A DNA stretch of 64,000 nucleotides, taken from the NCBI GenBank assembly GCA_004352715.1, contig SCFE01000015.1, positions 390,912-454,911 of the forward strand, read 5' to 3'. This stretch comes from Hofstenia miamia. Its lineage: Eukaryota > Xenacoelomorpha > Acoela. Below, piece by piece: positions 23,378 to 35,868 of this stretch (its first letter is position 1; every line of letters begins with the position of its first letter). The notes beneath the pieces are model-generated. The model made no database searches, was not told the origin of the DNA, and saw only the letters and a program-made list of their open reading frames with translations. The translations under genes and the position numbers were made by a program.

Positions 23378-25741
23378 TTATGTGGTTGTTTTATGTATCA
23401 AAAACAACATTTTATTAATGTCAAAATGGTACCATTTCATTGGTCAAAATAATGTTGCTTCAACAATGCCACATTAGGTTGGTTTTTGTTTGTCTTTTAT
23501 GAATATAAAAGCAATATTTTGAGGTCATAAGAATGTTGTTTTATGTTGTCACATGATTGTTTTAGCATTATTTTTATATGCAAAATCATATTTTATATTA
23601 CTAAACTGTTCAAGCATTGCTATGTAAACAAACCAAAGCCCAATAAAGGGCAGACCATTATCTTTCAGATACTGACTTTCTTAAGTCAGGAAAAATATCT
23701 TCTGCTCAAATGTAACTATTTTATTTAACAGTCAATTTCAAGGTGTCCAAATATTCATGAATAAATTATTTTGAAAATTCACTTATCTGGTATACTATAA
23801 TTTTCACAAATTTAAAATTTCAAAAAGGTTTTGCAAATCATTTTTTATATTTAATGATCTAGTAATAGTGATGAGTTTTATTTCTGAGCATTTGCTCACT
23901 GATTATTTATTACAAAAGTTGTTATTATAATGTTAGTGGTTGCTGCAACAAAACGAGAAGTATGAAACAACTATAAACAACATAAAAACAAAATAGTTAT
24001 CTGGGTTAGTGGTGTTGTGGTGTGAGGCTTTAATGTTTTTAATACTGTGATTAATTGAACTGCTTGCTAGCAATTGTAAATAGATAATGTATTAACATCT
24101 AACTAGATAACTTATAAATGTATCCATTGATCTTATTAGGCACCATCAACATTTGTTGACAAATTCACCACCACCAGTCTACATAGGAATTTAGCAAAGT
24201 TGCATTATGCACAAATCCTGTTAATTAGATATAGTTAAGGAACATCTGAGCTTCAGTAAAAGTTTTTTGATAATGAACTTTGTTACAATTTAATGATTCA
24301 TCATAACAGTAGCTGGTATACTATACAAATCGTTACAATTTAATGATTCATCATAACAGTAGCTGGTATACTATACAAATCTAAAATTTCCTCTAATCTT
24401 CGACAATTATTCAAGTTCTTATCATTATGAGTACTTGAAAAACCTGTTGAGGCAAGTGGCATTAATAACTTTATAAATTTCTATTTTGTAAATGTTTATT
24501 TAATAAATATGAAGTTTGTACAAATGTAATTTTGTAAATATGCACTTCATATCAGGGTTTTCAAGTCAAGTTTGAGTTACTCAGGCTGAGTTTGAGTTTT
24601 TACATTTCAAGTTTGAGTATGAATAATTTTTTAAATGAAATTCTGAGTTCAATCAAGTTTTTATCTATTTCCGAGTTTTTTAGAGTAAAAAACATTTATT
24701 TTACAATAATTCTAAGCTAAAAAATAGTTTTTGTGATTGGTAAGAAAATTGATATTTAAAAAAATTTAATTTTTACAGTATTTTTGAGTGGATTTTCAAA
24801 CAAGTTTGAGTTCAAGTTTTGATGATTCTTCTTCCAAGTATTTCTGATCAAGTTTTGTGAGCTTATTTGAGTTTGAGTTCTTAACATTCTGAGTACTCAA
24901 AAACCCTCCTTCATATATTTGTAATTTTGTAAATGCAGATTTCATGTGCAGATTTATATTCTGCACATTATGTGATTTACTTGATGAAACCTTTGCTTTT
25001 AAATACTGTGAATTACAAATTGTTTTCAGAAAACTAAAAATTTGAGTTAAATATTAATTAACAATAAAACAATTTATGCATTTCTGTTATATAGTTATCT
25101 GGAAATTCTGAATATTTTTATTCAAAGTTATATAGAAATTTCTTAAATTCCTAGTTTCTACAATTCTTTTTACAATATTTTAAATTGAAATTTCTATTGA
25201 AATTTAGTATTAATGATTTCTCATTTGAATACAATTCAATAACAGATAGAAAATACATTTGCAAAACTAATAAAGAGAAATTTACTATGACAGTTATAAA
25301 ATGTCATCTATGATGTCATCTAAAGAGCATGCTACTAAAAAAATTGAACAATGCTGTGTTGGTGTCACCCATTCTATTAAGCAATAATGATGAAATTTCA
25401 TGTGATTGCATGTCAGCAATAATGTCCTTTAATCTGAAGGTAGTGGTGTAACACAAATGCAGCATTCACCAAGTGTTGTGAATGAATGAGTAATCATTTT
25501 CAATTTCAACCTTTTCTGCTACTTCATTGTCTAAGTCATCAATAACAGGGGCCAAAAGTGAAGTTGCTATGCCCATGCCAGAGTAGCTCACCTGATTGAG
25601 AAATTTGGGGTAGTAACTTGATTATTTCTATAATCTGTAGTAGCAATTCATATGTTATGATTGTTGATATTGTATCAATGACCAGTTCTTTGACATGAAA
25701 TGGCTAGGCCAATCACCTATCAACAATAGTTGTTTCAAGAC
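23378..25741. other. Non-coding intergenic stretch
   Basis: No gene recognised. It contains a perfect 50-bp tandem duplication (24282-24381) and, at 24560-24900, a low-order repeat of GAGTTTGAGTT / CAAGTTTGAG units. No long open frames. Confidence 0.6.
24282..24381. repeat. 50-bp direct tandem duplication
   Basis: The unit GTTACAATTTAATGATTCAT...ACTATACAAAT occurs twice back to back without mismatch apart from the first base. Confidence 0.9.
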
Positions 25742-26382
25742 ATATTGTAGAGTCACTTGGGGCCCTTTATTTTATTATATTTTTTGGCACTGTCTTTGAT
25801 CAATTTGGTGCTATTTCAATTATTAATTTAGTGATTTTTATTGATTTTTAATATTTTGAACTTAGGTTTCAAATTTGTTATAATTGTCCCCTCAATTAAA
25901 GTGTACATGTAAATTGCTTCATTAATTTGCAAGGGAATTAAGTGAATTTTGTAAAATGGTAAATATTTACCTTTTTCTCTGTATAAAATAGGGAACTCAT
26001 TGTTGCAATTGTCAAATAAATTTATTCTCACTGGATAACATTTGCTTCTCTACTTACCTTATATTACTAACCCTTTTTAGCATCATTATTAATATAAGTG
26101 TCTGCTCATAAGATCTGGTGATAATGTGGGAGGAACTCTGCTGTGCCTAGGGTGATAACTCACTCCTTGACAGATGTGAGCCCATATTGTGGTTGCTTTA
26201 AGGCTATGCATAGGTATAGGGAATAAAAGAACTTTATATTTGATCAATCATACATGCACTTAACAACACACTATGGAAATATAATATGCAGTTGGTGTAC
26301 ATGAATATGTGGTAACTACACATTATTATATCTTATTACATGAGCTGAGATAACAAGAACAGAGAGCTTCAACATGATGCCA

Positions 26383-27599
26383 GTAGTTATAGCCGAGTCC
26401 ATGAGGTTACACTTTTTTCTGATTGGTCGAGAGGGGGAGTCCATGAGGTTACACTTTTTTCTGATTGGTCGAGAGGGGTGGCCTTTGACCTGAGATGTTG
26501 TTGATATTGCCAGGGGTGTTTTACTGACGTCATGCATGTACTTTTACTAGTTTTTGTGTTATTTATATGATCTAATTTCCCACATTACCTTTCATTTTTT
26601 AGTTTGTTTGTTAATTTTTAATTGAATTTGTTTAAACAAGTAATTGTCATGTGTTTTATATTGTGAATGTCATCTCATTTGACTTCTATATTAACCATTA
26701 ATTTAGATGCTACCATTTGAAATTCATAATGTGTAAATGCACATTGTGTTTGTTTCCTGCAGAATTCCCCCAACAACAATGATGATAAACTAGCCCAATA
26801 GACAAATTTAGTAGTATGATATGTATGATCATTATAAGCAAAGTGTAGAATAAATTACATTTTTGTCTTGTCTTAAACATGTATGTGGGTTTTACCACGT
26901 ACATTTATTAAATATCATTATTAATATTTATTTTTAAACAAGTACGTAATGTGTGAATGTAATACATGTAAAGTAAGTTAATGTGTGAAAGTAATACATG
27001 CAAAGTNNNNNNNNNNNNNNNNNNNNNNNNNNNNNNNNNNNNNNNNNNNNNNNNNNNNNNNNNNNNNNNNNNNNNNNNNNNNNNNNNNNNNNNNNNNNNN
27101 NNNNNNNNNNNNNNNNNNNNNNNNNNNNNNNNNNNNNNNNNNNNNNNNNNNNNNNNNNNNNNNNNNNNNNNNNNNNNNNNNNNNNNNNNNNNNNNNNNNN
27201 NNNNNNNNNNNNNNNNNNNNNNNNNNTAAGTTAATGTGGGAAAGTAAAACTAAAAAAAAATGTAAGTTAATGTCAGAAAGTAAAACTAAAAAAATGTAAG
27301 GTAATGTGGGAAAGTTAAACTAAAAAATGTAAGGTAATGTGGGAAACTAGTAATACATATAATGTAAGGTAATGTGGGAAAAAAAAAAAAAAATGTAAGT
27401 TAATGTGGGAAAGTAAAACTAAAAAAAAATGTAAGGTAATGTGGGAAATTAGATCATATAAATAACACAAAAACTAGTAAAAGTACATGCATGACGTCAG
27501 TAAAACACCCCCGGCAATATCCATGATGTCTGAGGTCAAAGGCCACCCCTCTCAACCAACCAGAAAAAAGTGTAACCTCATGGACTTGGCTATAACTAC
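26383..27599. mobile_element. Non-autonomous foldback DNA transposon
   Basis: Termini GTAGTTATAGCC(G/A)AGTCC and inverse are flanked by the 8-bp direct repeat TGATGCCA (26375-26382 and 27600-27607). The arms are about 190 bp of inverted repeat; the left arm carries a 41-bp internal tandem duplication (26395-26477) absent from the right arm. The core is a ~36-bp minisatellite of GTAAGTTAATGTGGGAAAGT-like units surrounding an N gap. An 8-bp duplication fits hAT, P or Merlin superfamilies, but the termini lack the hAT CA-G signature, so I leave the superfamily open. No transposase. Confidence 0.78.
26970..27460. repeat. Minisatellite inside the foldback element, with N gap
   Basis: Units of about 30-36 bp based on GTAAGTTAATGTGGGAAAGT plus a variable A-rich tail, repeated on both sides of 220 N (27007-27226). 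The gap is most likely collapsed repeat. Confidence 0.85.
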
Positions 27600-27711
27600 T
27601 GATGCCAATGTAAATTGGTGTACTAGCTGGAATGCCTTCTTGGAAATAGTTTCAGTTCATTTTTCTACAATGAAATTGGTAAACTACCAATCTTCATTTG
27701 TTTTGTTAGCC

Positions 27712-28362
27712 CAAGCTGCTGGTCAGAACTGGAAAAGAGTAATAGAGGCAGTAGAGTTCTTTTATAATACTGTCATTCACTCTACCACTAAAGTTAGCCG
27801 TTTTAAGGCTATGTTTAGCCAGGAGGCAAGCATGCCACTATCCATAATGTTCCCAGATTACAATGAACTTACCTTGGAGAATTTTGTGAACCAGATTTTA
27901 CAGGAATTTCAGGAAGTACATCTTACTATCTGCTGAAATACCAACCAATCAGTTATTCACCAGAAAAGGAACTTTGATAAGAAATTGTATGGCAAACTGC
28001 ACAGGCAAGGAGATTCTGTCTTTGCCTATTTCCCTCATCAGAATACTGACGCCTATCAGGTGTGAAAACTTGCCACTAATTGGCAAGGACCTTTTATTAT
28101 ATCAAAAGTATTAGATCACCACTGGTACTTACTAGATAATGGTAAAGTCTCCCATTTTCAGCAACTTAGACAAACTATTAAAGATATACATAATGCAGTC
28201 ATCAACAATAATAACAAGTTTTCCATCATTGATGATGGTGTAAACAAAATTAAGTATTATGACAACCTCACTGAATGTGAGGAAGACAACCTTATGCAGG
28301 TTGAGTACAATAGTAACCTCAGTAATAGTAGCAACACTATAGATACTCATATTTAGCCTAAA
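27712..28362 (+). pseudogene. Integrase C-terminal end of Gypsy element 2
   Basis: The frame shows F-F-Y-N-T-V-I-H-S-T-T-K-V-S-R-F and M-F-S-Q-E-A, the motif after the DDE core in Gypsy integrases. After a TGA at about 27933 it continues with N-Q-S-V-I-H-Q-K, F-A-Y-F-P and N-W-Q-G-P-F-I-I (GPF module). It is homologous to element 1 at 20520-21050. The frame upstream is LTR and foldback sequence, so any single open frame starting at 27487 is a chance fusion. Confidence 0.8.
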
Positions 28363-28625
28363 TGAAAAGCTAGAAACCAGAGATATTGAAATCATTTAAA
28401 TGCCCAGGATTGGGACCTTAATCTTATATCTTTTTTAGCAACCATGAAATGATCAGAAAACAATCCACCAATCAGACACTGTGTTCAAAGATGGATGAAT
28501 CCACAATATGAAACAAGCCAAGCAACAACACTGAGACAAATAGATGAAAGCACCACATGAAAGCAAGAGGACCCAGCAGAGGACTCCAGCAGTAGCAGTT
28601 GCCACTATGAGAGGAGAAAACTCTC

Positions 28626-28721
28626 CCCTTGGGAGCAGACTTCCCACAACTATGCTCAGAGACAACTCTCTGAGCAGGAGCAGACCTTGGACAACTATGC
28701 ATGGAGACAACTCTCTGTGTG
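28626..28721 (+). repeat. Two-unit ~48-bp imperfect tandem repeat
   Basis: GGAGCAGAC..., ACAACTATGC and GAGACAACTCTCTG recur in the same order in two adjacent units, inside the segment between integrase and the extra 3' frame. Confidence 0.7.
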
Positions 28722-28815
28722 GGACTCTTAGGAGACTGGAGTGCCTTTTGCTCCATAACATAAGCCCGTCCTGAGTTGACTTGAAACCCCCCTCCTAGTC
28801 CTGGTCCTTCCTCCT

Positions 28816-31790
28816 GTGATTCAACTAGCTTTGGTCTAAGAAAGCAGAGGAAAGAAAACCAAAAACTTCAAAGGTTGGGGATGAGATATTACACCTGTAC
28901 TTCATCACAACACAAAAGGCAGTCTGTTTGGTTTGATATAACCTGTCTGAGGAAACTAGAAACAAGCTGTGAAGGATGTTTAACACCAAAGCACTTACTT
29001 GTTCCATAGATGTTATTCCTTTCATTATTGATGCAGAATGTAGGCCCAAGATTAATGCCTATATTTGTTATGCTTCAAAAATGCAAGTGGTATGGCACAA
29101 CCTTATTAGCAAAGCACAGTTCACACTATGTTTGGCAAATATTTTAACCTGTCCCATCTGTGCCAATTGCTGAACAGTAAGGAGAAAATTAAGAAATTCA
29201 AGTGTGTTAACATTGATTTCAATAACCGGTTAATCGTTTACTTCTTTCATGTAAACAAGGTAACCTACCCCAAGATCATGGAGAAAATCAAGATCACTTA
29301 TTGGCTTGCTAAAGTTGAGAATCTATACTTTTGCATAGAGAATTTCACAGTCCTCTACAGCAGTTCATACAGGCCAACTAGTATGTACAACACTAACATC
29401 ATTTCAACCACTAAGCTCATTTATACAGACCTGCCCATGTGCAAGAAGATCCCCACACATTGCCTCATGGTTGATACTCACTTGAATATAGACACATACA
29501 TCCATGCCCAGACCCTGGAGTTGATTAACATCAATCTGCCCTGCCTCTCTTACTTATCAGACCTTCATGTAAGCTTTGCCTTTTCACAGAGCACAGCCAC
29601 ATTACAGGAAATTGATGAGGTTTGGACAAAGCTTAAGGCAGATTGCAACCTGGAAGCAGAATGGCCTACAATTAATATCTGCAGGCCCAATTTTCAGTAC
29701 CATTGCTCAGTTGAAAGAGTCCTTGCTGAGTTATGTCTCTCACACAATATGCAGGACTGTCAGAACTTTTCTGAACAGTTGTTTTCTGAGAAATTTGCAC
29801 TGGCAATTCAGTTGTATGGAGCTATGTGGATATTAGCTGCCTTTCTTATGGTTGATCCTCAGATTCCATTGCCTTTGGACAAGCTGACTCAAGAAAAACT
29901 CGCCAAACAATGCCGTCATGAGATTGACATTGGTCCTGCTGCTTGGAAGGTTGGTTGCTACACTCGTGATTGCTGCCCACTTCTCCCAGGAAGTCAAAGA
30001 AAGCCATGGAACACTTTGAAAAGTACTATGCTTGACTCATTGGATCTAGTGGTCCACTTGGTTGTCTTCTGCCACAAATGATTGTGAACCATTTAGGAGT
30101 CACCTTTTCAGACTTAAATATCTTCTCAGATATGCTCAAAAAGTATATGTGGGGAGCCACTGCTGAAACCAAGTTTCCATCACTAAACTCAAAATACATG
30201 CCTCTGTGCACCAGCCAACTCATGTGCCATGAGCTCAACTAAGCAGTTCCTTGAGCTTGTGGGTCACTATGGCATTCATACACGCATAGAGATCTTGTTC
30301 AACTTAGAGCACCTTAACTACCCAGAGTGCAGATATAGTCAACTAACAAAGACTCAGCAACAGGCAACCAAAATGGTCTTAGGAGAGACAATGAAGTCAC
30401 CTGAGCAGTTCTATCATGAGGAAGAACTCTTATCCTTGTCACAATAGAAGTGTTGCCAGCAACCAGAGCCTTGATTGAACTTGGAGAAGTTTTCTAGAGT
30501 CTCAGACTCACTGAAACCTACATCTACTTGGTCCCTTACTGACAATGAAAGGATCCTCACAATCAAATACCACCCTGACAAGTTCGCTGACAAGCCAGCA
30601 ATCATTGATCAAATTGTTGAGCCAAATAGTTACAATGATGTACTAGGTCTTATGAAATGGTGTCTTACTGAGATGCTTACCAAAGAAGAACTGGTCCTTC
30701 TACTATCACCAGGGCAACAACTCACCCTGGATATAGAGTGCACCACAGCCCATCTGTGCATCACAATGCCTCAGATAGAAAACTTATGGAGCCATGGAGA
30801 GCTTTTTGGGAAACAATTTGAGAAGCCAAAATCAACTACCCTGTTACCATCAGAACAGCCTCCCTCATGAACTCGTCAAGCTTTGCACAACTGGAAGATA
30901 ACATTGAGAAGAATAACCTCCTCTGCATTCTGCCTCCTTGTCTGATGACCCTGCTAATCCTGCCATCCTGGAGAGTCCATCATGGAATGAAAAAGGTTTC
31001 CACCCATCTCTCTGATCACATTAACTACATGTCAACTGCTGCCAAAGTCAACAAGGCAATGCAAACTAAAGAATACAAGGAAACCCAAGATACATTGTTA
31101 GAAGGTGGAAATCCTGAATGAGTCTACATTGATGGAAAACTCACTATAAAAGATATATTTCAAAAGGGGCAGCCCATCTCTACCTAATTGGAGAAAATCC
31201 ACTGAACCATAAATTCTCTAGATCCTTGCATCATAATTCTGTTCCAGGCAGGAGGAGACTTAATGTGGATGAACAAAGCTGAAATGATTACCTGATACTA
31301 TGATGTCATGAAGTGCATCAAAATAATCACAATGCTACACACCAGCATCAATGATCCTGAAGAAATGACATTACTGCAAGTGAACAAAAATTGTTCCCTT
31401 TTTGTTGACCATGCTATGTGAATTGGATCATTACAGGAAGTTTTCCTCCACTTTTACCCCAACACAAGAATCAGCATGGAGGATGCCCACACCTCTGATG
31501 CTGATGCCTTAATGATACTCCTCATTGCCTTCAAGGTTGTACAAATGTTTTTACAACACATTTACTCAGATATTAAACATGTTACAACAAAATTGCCCTA
31601 TCAGTTCTAGGCTACCAGAGTTAAAGTACTTCAGGCTACACAGTGAAACTGTCACACAATGGGAGGTGCTCATGCAAGTAAGTCAGTGATCATATTATGC
31701 AGAGGTTTCATCTTGGGATGGTGTGCTGGCAAAAGAAATGGTGGAAGAAGCCCAAAAGTTCTTGTGTGGTCCTACCAAATTTAACTGTGA
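28816..31790 (+). pseudogene. Long extra 3' frame of Gypsy element 2 (function unknown)
   Basis: Near-continuous coding sequence of about 990 codons after integrase. It is visible as frames 29128-30081 (317 aa), 30229-30447, 30475-30870, 30867-31121 and shorter ones to about 31790, separated by isolated stops and frameshifts. Blocks shared with element 1 include F-I-I-D-A-E-C, C-V-N-I-D-F, K-I-T-Y-W-L-A-K-V-E and Y-T-D-L-P-M-C-K-K-I. Later segments (A-G-G-D-L-M-W-M-N-K; R-G-F-I-L-G-W-C-A-G-K-R-N-G near the 3' LTR) are only present here. I do not recognise the family. No envelope-like signal peptide, cleavage site or membrane anchor is evident. It might be a captured host gene or an element-specific accessory protein. 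Confidence 0.65.
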
Positions 31791-31791
31791 A

Positions 31792-31804
31792 ATGGGGGGG
31801 GGCA
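31792..31804 (+). promoter_or_regulatory. Polypurine tract of element 2
   Basis: AATGGGGGGGGGCA runs straight into the 3' LTR start TGTAGAGGGCC, parallel to the tract of element 1. Confidence 0.75.
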
Positions 31805-32689
31805 TGTAGAGGGCCCTTTATTTTATTTTTTGGCACTCTCTTTGATCAATTTGGTGCTATTGCAATTATTAATTTAGTTTTTTTTATTGATTTTTAGTAT
31901 TTTGAACTTAGGTTTCAAATTTGTTATAATTGTCCCCTTGATTAAAGTGTACATGTAAATTACTTGTTAAATTTGTGAGGGAATTAAGTGAATTTTGTAA
32001 AATGGTAAATATTTACCTTTTCCTCTGTATAAAATAGGGAACTCATTGTTGCAATTGTCAAATAAATTTTGTTCTCACTGGATAATGTTTGCTTCTCTAC
32101 TTACCTTATATTACTAACCCTTTTTAGCATCTTTATTAATATGATAAGTGTCTGCTCATAAGATCTGGCAATAATGTGGGAGGAACTCTGCTGTGCCTGG
32201 AGCAATAAATCACTCCTTGACAGATGTGAGCCCATATTGTGGTCACTTTAAGGCTACACATAGGTATAGGGAATAAAAGAACTGTATATTTGATTGATCA
32301 TACATGCACTTAACAACACACTATGCAAATATAATATATGATTGGCATATGTGAATATGTGGTAACTACATGCTATTATATCTTATTACATGAGCTGAGA
32401 TAACAAGAACACTGAGCTAAATTTGTTTTGTTGAGCTAGAAATTAAATTTGAGAAACACAATTAGCACCTTGGCTGGTAAGAATGGTTTCTAATGATTTG
32501 GCTTTGGTGTGATGCCATGTAAATTGGTTGCTAGCTGGAATGCCTTCTTGGAAATGGTTTTGGTTCATTTTTCTACAGTGAAATTGGCAAACTACCAATC
32601 TTCATTTGTTTTGTTAGAGTACGGGCCACTCTCAGCAATGGTAATTTCTTGCAACCTTGAGCTTGCTAGATGAGCCCCATGATTCTACA
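31805..32689 (+). repeat. 3' LTR of element 2
   Basis: 885 bp, TGTAGAGGGCC...GATTCTACA, complete; direct copy of the interrupted 5' LTR. It contains an AATAAA-type signal cluster around 32060-32075 and a TATA-like TATAAAATAGGG at about 32028. Confidence 0.88.
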
Positions 32690-32693
32690 ATAT

Positions 32694-34365
32694 TAATGTA
32701 CTTAGTGAATGAAATCATTAATTTCCAAACTTTTTTCAGAGTAGCATTTATAGATTCAAGTTTTGAATTAGTACATCATGCACAATTGTAAACAGAAAAA
32801 ATATTGATGCTAATCATCATTCAATTTGAGAAGGAATCCAAAACATCAAGTAATAAAAATGAAATTACTAGGCTTACATTGTCAGAGAATAATTACTAAA
32901 GTTAATCACCATTTGATTGAATTGAGATTCAAGGAGTAAATATTGTGAATCAAAATCTGTTTCACAACTGGTCAGGTTCTCTACTTGCTAAGCATTATTG
33001 CCATTCTCTAGTTATGATGTTAGTAGCAGTTTAACTAATATAATAGAGATCCTCACAGAGGGATCTACCTCAGGAATTTAAGAGCAAAGTCCCACACCAC
33101 CACCTAAACTTGCATATTTGTATAATATAATAATATTTATACTGATACATATACTTAAGTTTACAAAATTTTAATAAATTCATAATATTTTTTTGAGTAT
33201 TTCTAAAGACAATGTTATGATTCAATTGTTTCATCATCATCTCTTTTGAATGCAAACACTTTTTCAAAGGTTGTTTAAAATTATTATATGTATAGTAAAA
33301 AAATTTTAAAATGAGTGAAAATGGACAGGTGTTAGCATTCCCCTTGGAGTATGTGATTTTATAAGTGGGGGGGAGGGGGCTCAGCACCCTTCATAAGCAT
33401 CTTTTTGTTAAATAGGTATTGAAGTACCTGGAATCTGAAAAATTCAAACTCAAATGATTTGATTCAATCAATTTAACATTTATACTTAAACTCTATCAAA
33501 AATTGACATTAAATTTTTGTCATAAATCAATTACTTTAATTGTCATGCTTCTGAATTTAAATTAAAATTTTAAAAATACTCACTGAAACTCAAAGCATGA
33601 CAACTCAAAATTGGAATTAGTAACTTGAGTTGAATCTAAGGAATTTAGTTTTATGATTGTCACTTTTTCCCTTATCCAAATCTATAACCTTCCAAATGCA
33701 TTTTTAGTGGACACTTTTTTCAAAGGGATAAGTTGTAAATAAGAAATACATTAAGTATTTGTGCGATTTTGAAATGTGAAACAGTACAAAAGTTATTTTG
33801 TGAATTTGGCATAAACCATTTTCTCAAAATAGCTTAAAATATTGTTTGGCTCATCCTATTACATAATGTCTCACATTGAGAATTTGAATTCGTTCTCTAC
33901 GCCATTCTCGATTGTTGGATGGTTCACATGTATTTAATTTGTTATTAACGCTTTTGAATTTATTAAAATCATTTCAAACATTATGTCACATGAGTTGTCA
34001 AAAGGTTTGCGGCTTTTGCCGCTTTATTATGTCTTTGTCATATCACTTAGTTTAATTAAGCATGCATATCAGATTGAATATATTTCATGTTGAAAATATC
34101 TAAATGAGGCATCGTTTAGCAGCATACTTACATATTCTGTTTTAAACATATAAAAATTTTCGGTAAGTTTTGCGCATTTCTTTAAAATCCAAATCTAATG
34201 TAAAATGTCAATAAAATACTTCTTTTATTGCATGACACTAATTCACTAGTAGTGAAATTTCTTTGATGTTTTTTGCCGATATCTGCTTTTAATTTGTTTC
34301 GAAATGTTTATTCGAATACTCTAAAATTTCAAAATTTAATATATTAACATTATTTTCTCCAAGTA
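32694..34365. other. Non-coding intergenic stretch
   Basis: No gene recognised. It is AT-rich with a homopolymer-interrupted G run near 33368. The 105-aa - strand frame at 33387-33070 has no recognisable feature. Confidence 0.55.
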
Positions 34366-34839
34366 ATGGGGGACTTTCACCCAAAATTAAAAACTGCTAA
34401 AATGCTACTATATAGATGAATAATAAAATAGAAAATTTCGTATAGTAGGCGACCAGGGTTTCACAATTATTTATCTTTGAGATATTCAGTATTAAACTCT
34501 AATTTTTGCTGTGGTGTCAGAAGACCTAAATGAACATTCCCACGAAATTCTAGGCAACATACAGATTTCTTTATAAAAGTTTTTTTATCATATGTTGACA
34601 TTTATTGAGTTTTTAAGGTCATCCAAATTTGGTGGGTTTTATCCATACTATATTGCTTAAGTATGCATGGGAAATTTTCAATTAGGTCGGCTGACATACC
34701 AAAATGTTAATTTAAATGCTGAATATTTTGAAAATATTTAATTTTTAAACCCTGGTCGACTACTATAGGGACTTTTCTATTGATTATTCATCAATATAGT
34801 AGCATTCTGACAGTTTTAATTTTGAGTGAAAGTCCCCAT
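34366..34839. mobile_element. MITE with ~95-bp terminal inverted repeats
   Basis: The left arm starts ATGGGGGACTTTCACCCAAA and the right arm is its inverse (...GTGAAAGTCCCCAT), with matching internal blocks ATGCTACTATAT, ATGAATAAT and GACCAGGGTTT. About 280 bp separate the arms and no frame is present. Superfamily and target duplication could not be fixed. Confidence 0.82.
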
Positions 34840-35868
34840 TTTAAAAATTGTTGAGAACGCTTATAAAAAGTAGATTTTTTGCTGTTATCAATCTAATATC
34901 GTTTTGAAATAATAACTGGCATTTTTTAATAGTGTTTAATTAATTAGTTTTTATGTGTTTCTCCTCATGTTTTTAAAATTATCAATTCAAGAAGCAATGA
35001 GCCAAAGTCGGTAACTCCGGACGCGCTTTTATGAAGTGAGAATAGCGTTTTCCACTTTTACGTATTACAAGGCAATTTCTATGTATACTTTATTCATTAA
35101 TGAGACCTCGAATTCATTTATTTAACTAACCCAGTGATGTCCTCTCGCAGTATGTAATTTTATGAAATATTTAATAAAATAATTTGATGTTGCAATTGCT
35201 TTTACATTGACGGCTACAAAAAATAAGCTTTATAATGCAAGTATGTAATTTTACATAATTTATGTTTTTAGTTGCAAATTGTTTAAAATTTATGTATCAA
35301 CTGAAACCCTATTTTCTGAATGTTTGACTTTCTGATGATTGCATTTCCATTTCGATCAATTGATCAAACAACCTAGGTACTGATTGTTTTGTCCTGAACC
35401 TGATTTGCGACTCCTCAATCCTGATCTGACCTGATTAATACTAATAGATCTAAAAGTCCTGGCCTCACTCAACACTAATACATAGTAAGTTAACTACCAT
35501 CATATACTCAAATTTTTTTGCCGATTGTTCTTTCGATCAAACATAGAATATGTATGCGTTTCCAATGTGTTATTAACTTGCTGATTCCAAGTATGACTCA
35601 TGTGTTTTTGAAAATATAAAGTGGTGCTTCCAATCTTAAATATAATTTATATATAAATTTTTGATTTAATTGTATCCATTCAATTCAGTATGAACATAAA
35701 AGACATTTTTTATTGTTTTCAAAAGGTGATAAACATATTATTTTAAACAAATAAATTCCATCTTATCTCCATTTGTATTTTCAACTTATGTTGACTTTAT
35801 AATACTGTAGTAATACGTGTATCTTTTGGAAACAATTTATAACAATTTATGTGTATATTTAAGATAAA
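34840..35868. other. Non-coding, upstream of LAMTOR1
   Basis: About 1 kb of AT-rich sequence that must contain the LAMTOR1 promoter. I see no diagnostic core promoter element. An acceptor-like ATATTTAAG stands five bases before the start codon. Confidence 0.5.

Larger units (their letters stand above)
25746..27711 (+). repeat. 5' LTR of element 2, interrupted and fused to integrase
   Basis: It aligns with the 3' LTR 31805-32620. About 85 bp between the AACAAGAACA box and TGATGCCA are missing, the foldback element sits at TGATGCCA, and the last ~70 bp of the LTR are replaced by integrase sequence after TTTGTTTTGTTAG. Confidence 0.8.
25746..32689 (+). mobile_element. Ty3/Gypsy element 2, internally deleted
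   Basis: Both LTRs start TGTAGAG..C..GGCCCTTTATTTTATT (25746 and 31805) and the right one ends GATTCTACA at 32689. ATAT flanks both outer ends (25742-25745 and 32690-32693), giving the same 4-bp target duplication as the solo LTR at 14286. The 5' LTR contains a nested foldback element (26383-27599) and is fused near 27711 directly to the C-terminal part of integrase. Gag, protease, RT and most of integrase are therefore deleted. The remaining interior is the integrase end and a long extra 3' frame. The LTRs are close in sequence, suggesting a relatively recent insertion. Confidence 0.85.

Noticed and set aside
26981-27299. Open frames over the second N run
   Set aside because: Created by 220 N inside a minisatellite.
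27487-27936. A single 149-aa gene starting in the foldback element
   Set aside because: The frame is a chance fusion of foldback sequence, LTR sequence and integrase; only the last ~75 residues are protein-derived.
28472-28761. Antisense frames of 94-102 aa opposite the element 2 interior
   Set aside because: Shadow frames over a small tandem repeat; no homologous frame in element 1.
20912-31790. Calling the extra Gypsy 3' frame an envelope gene
   Set aside because: I see no signal peptide, furin-type site or terminal membrane anchor; position alone is not enough.
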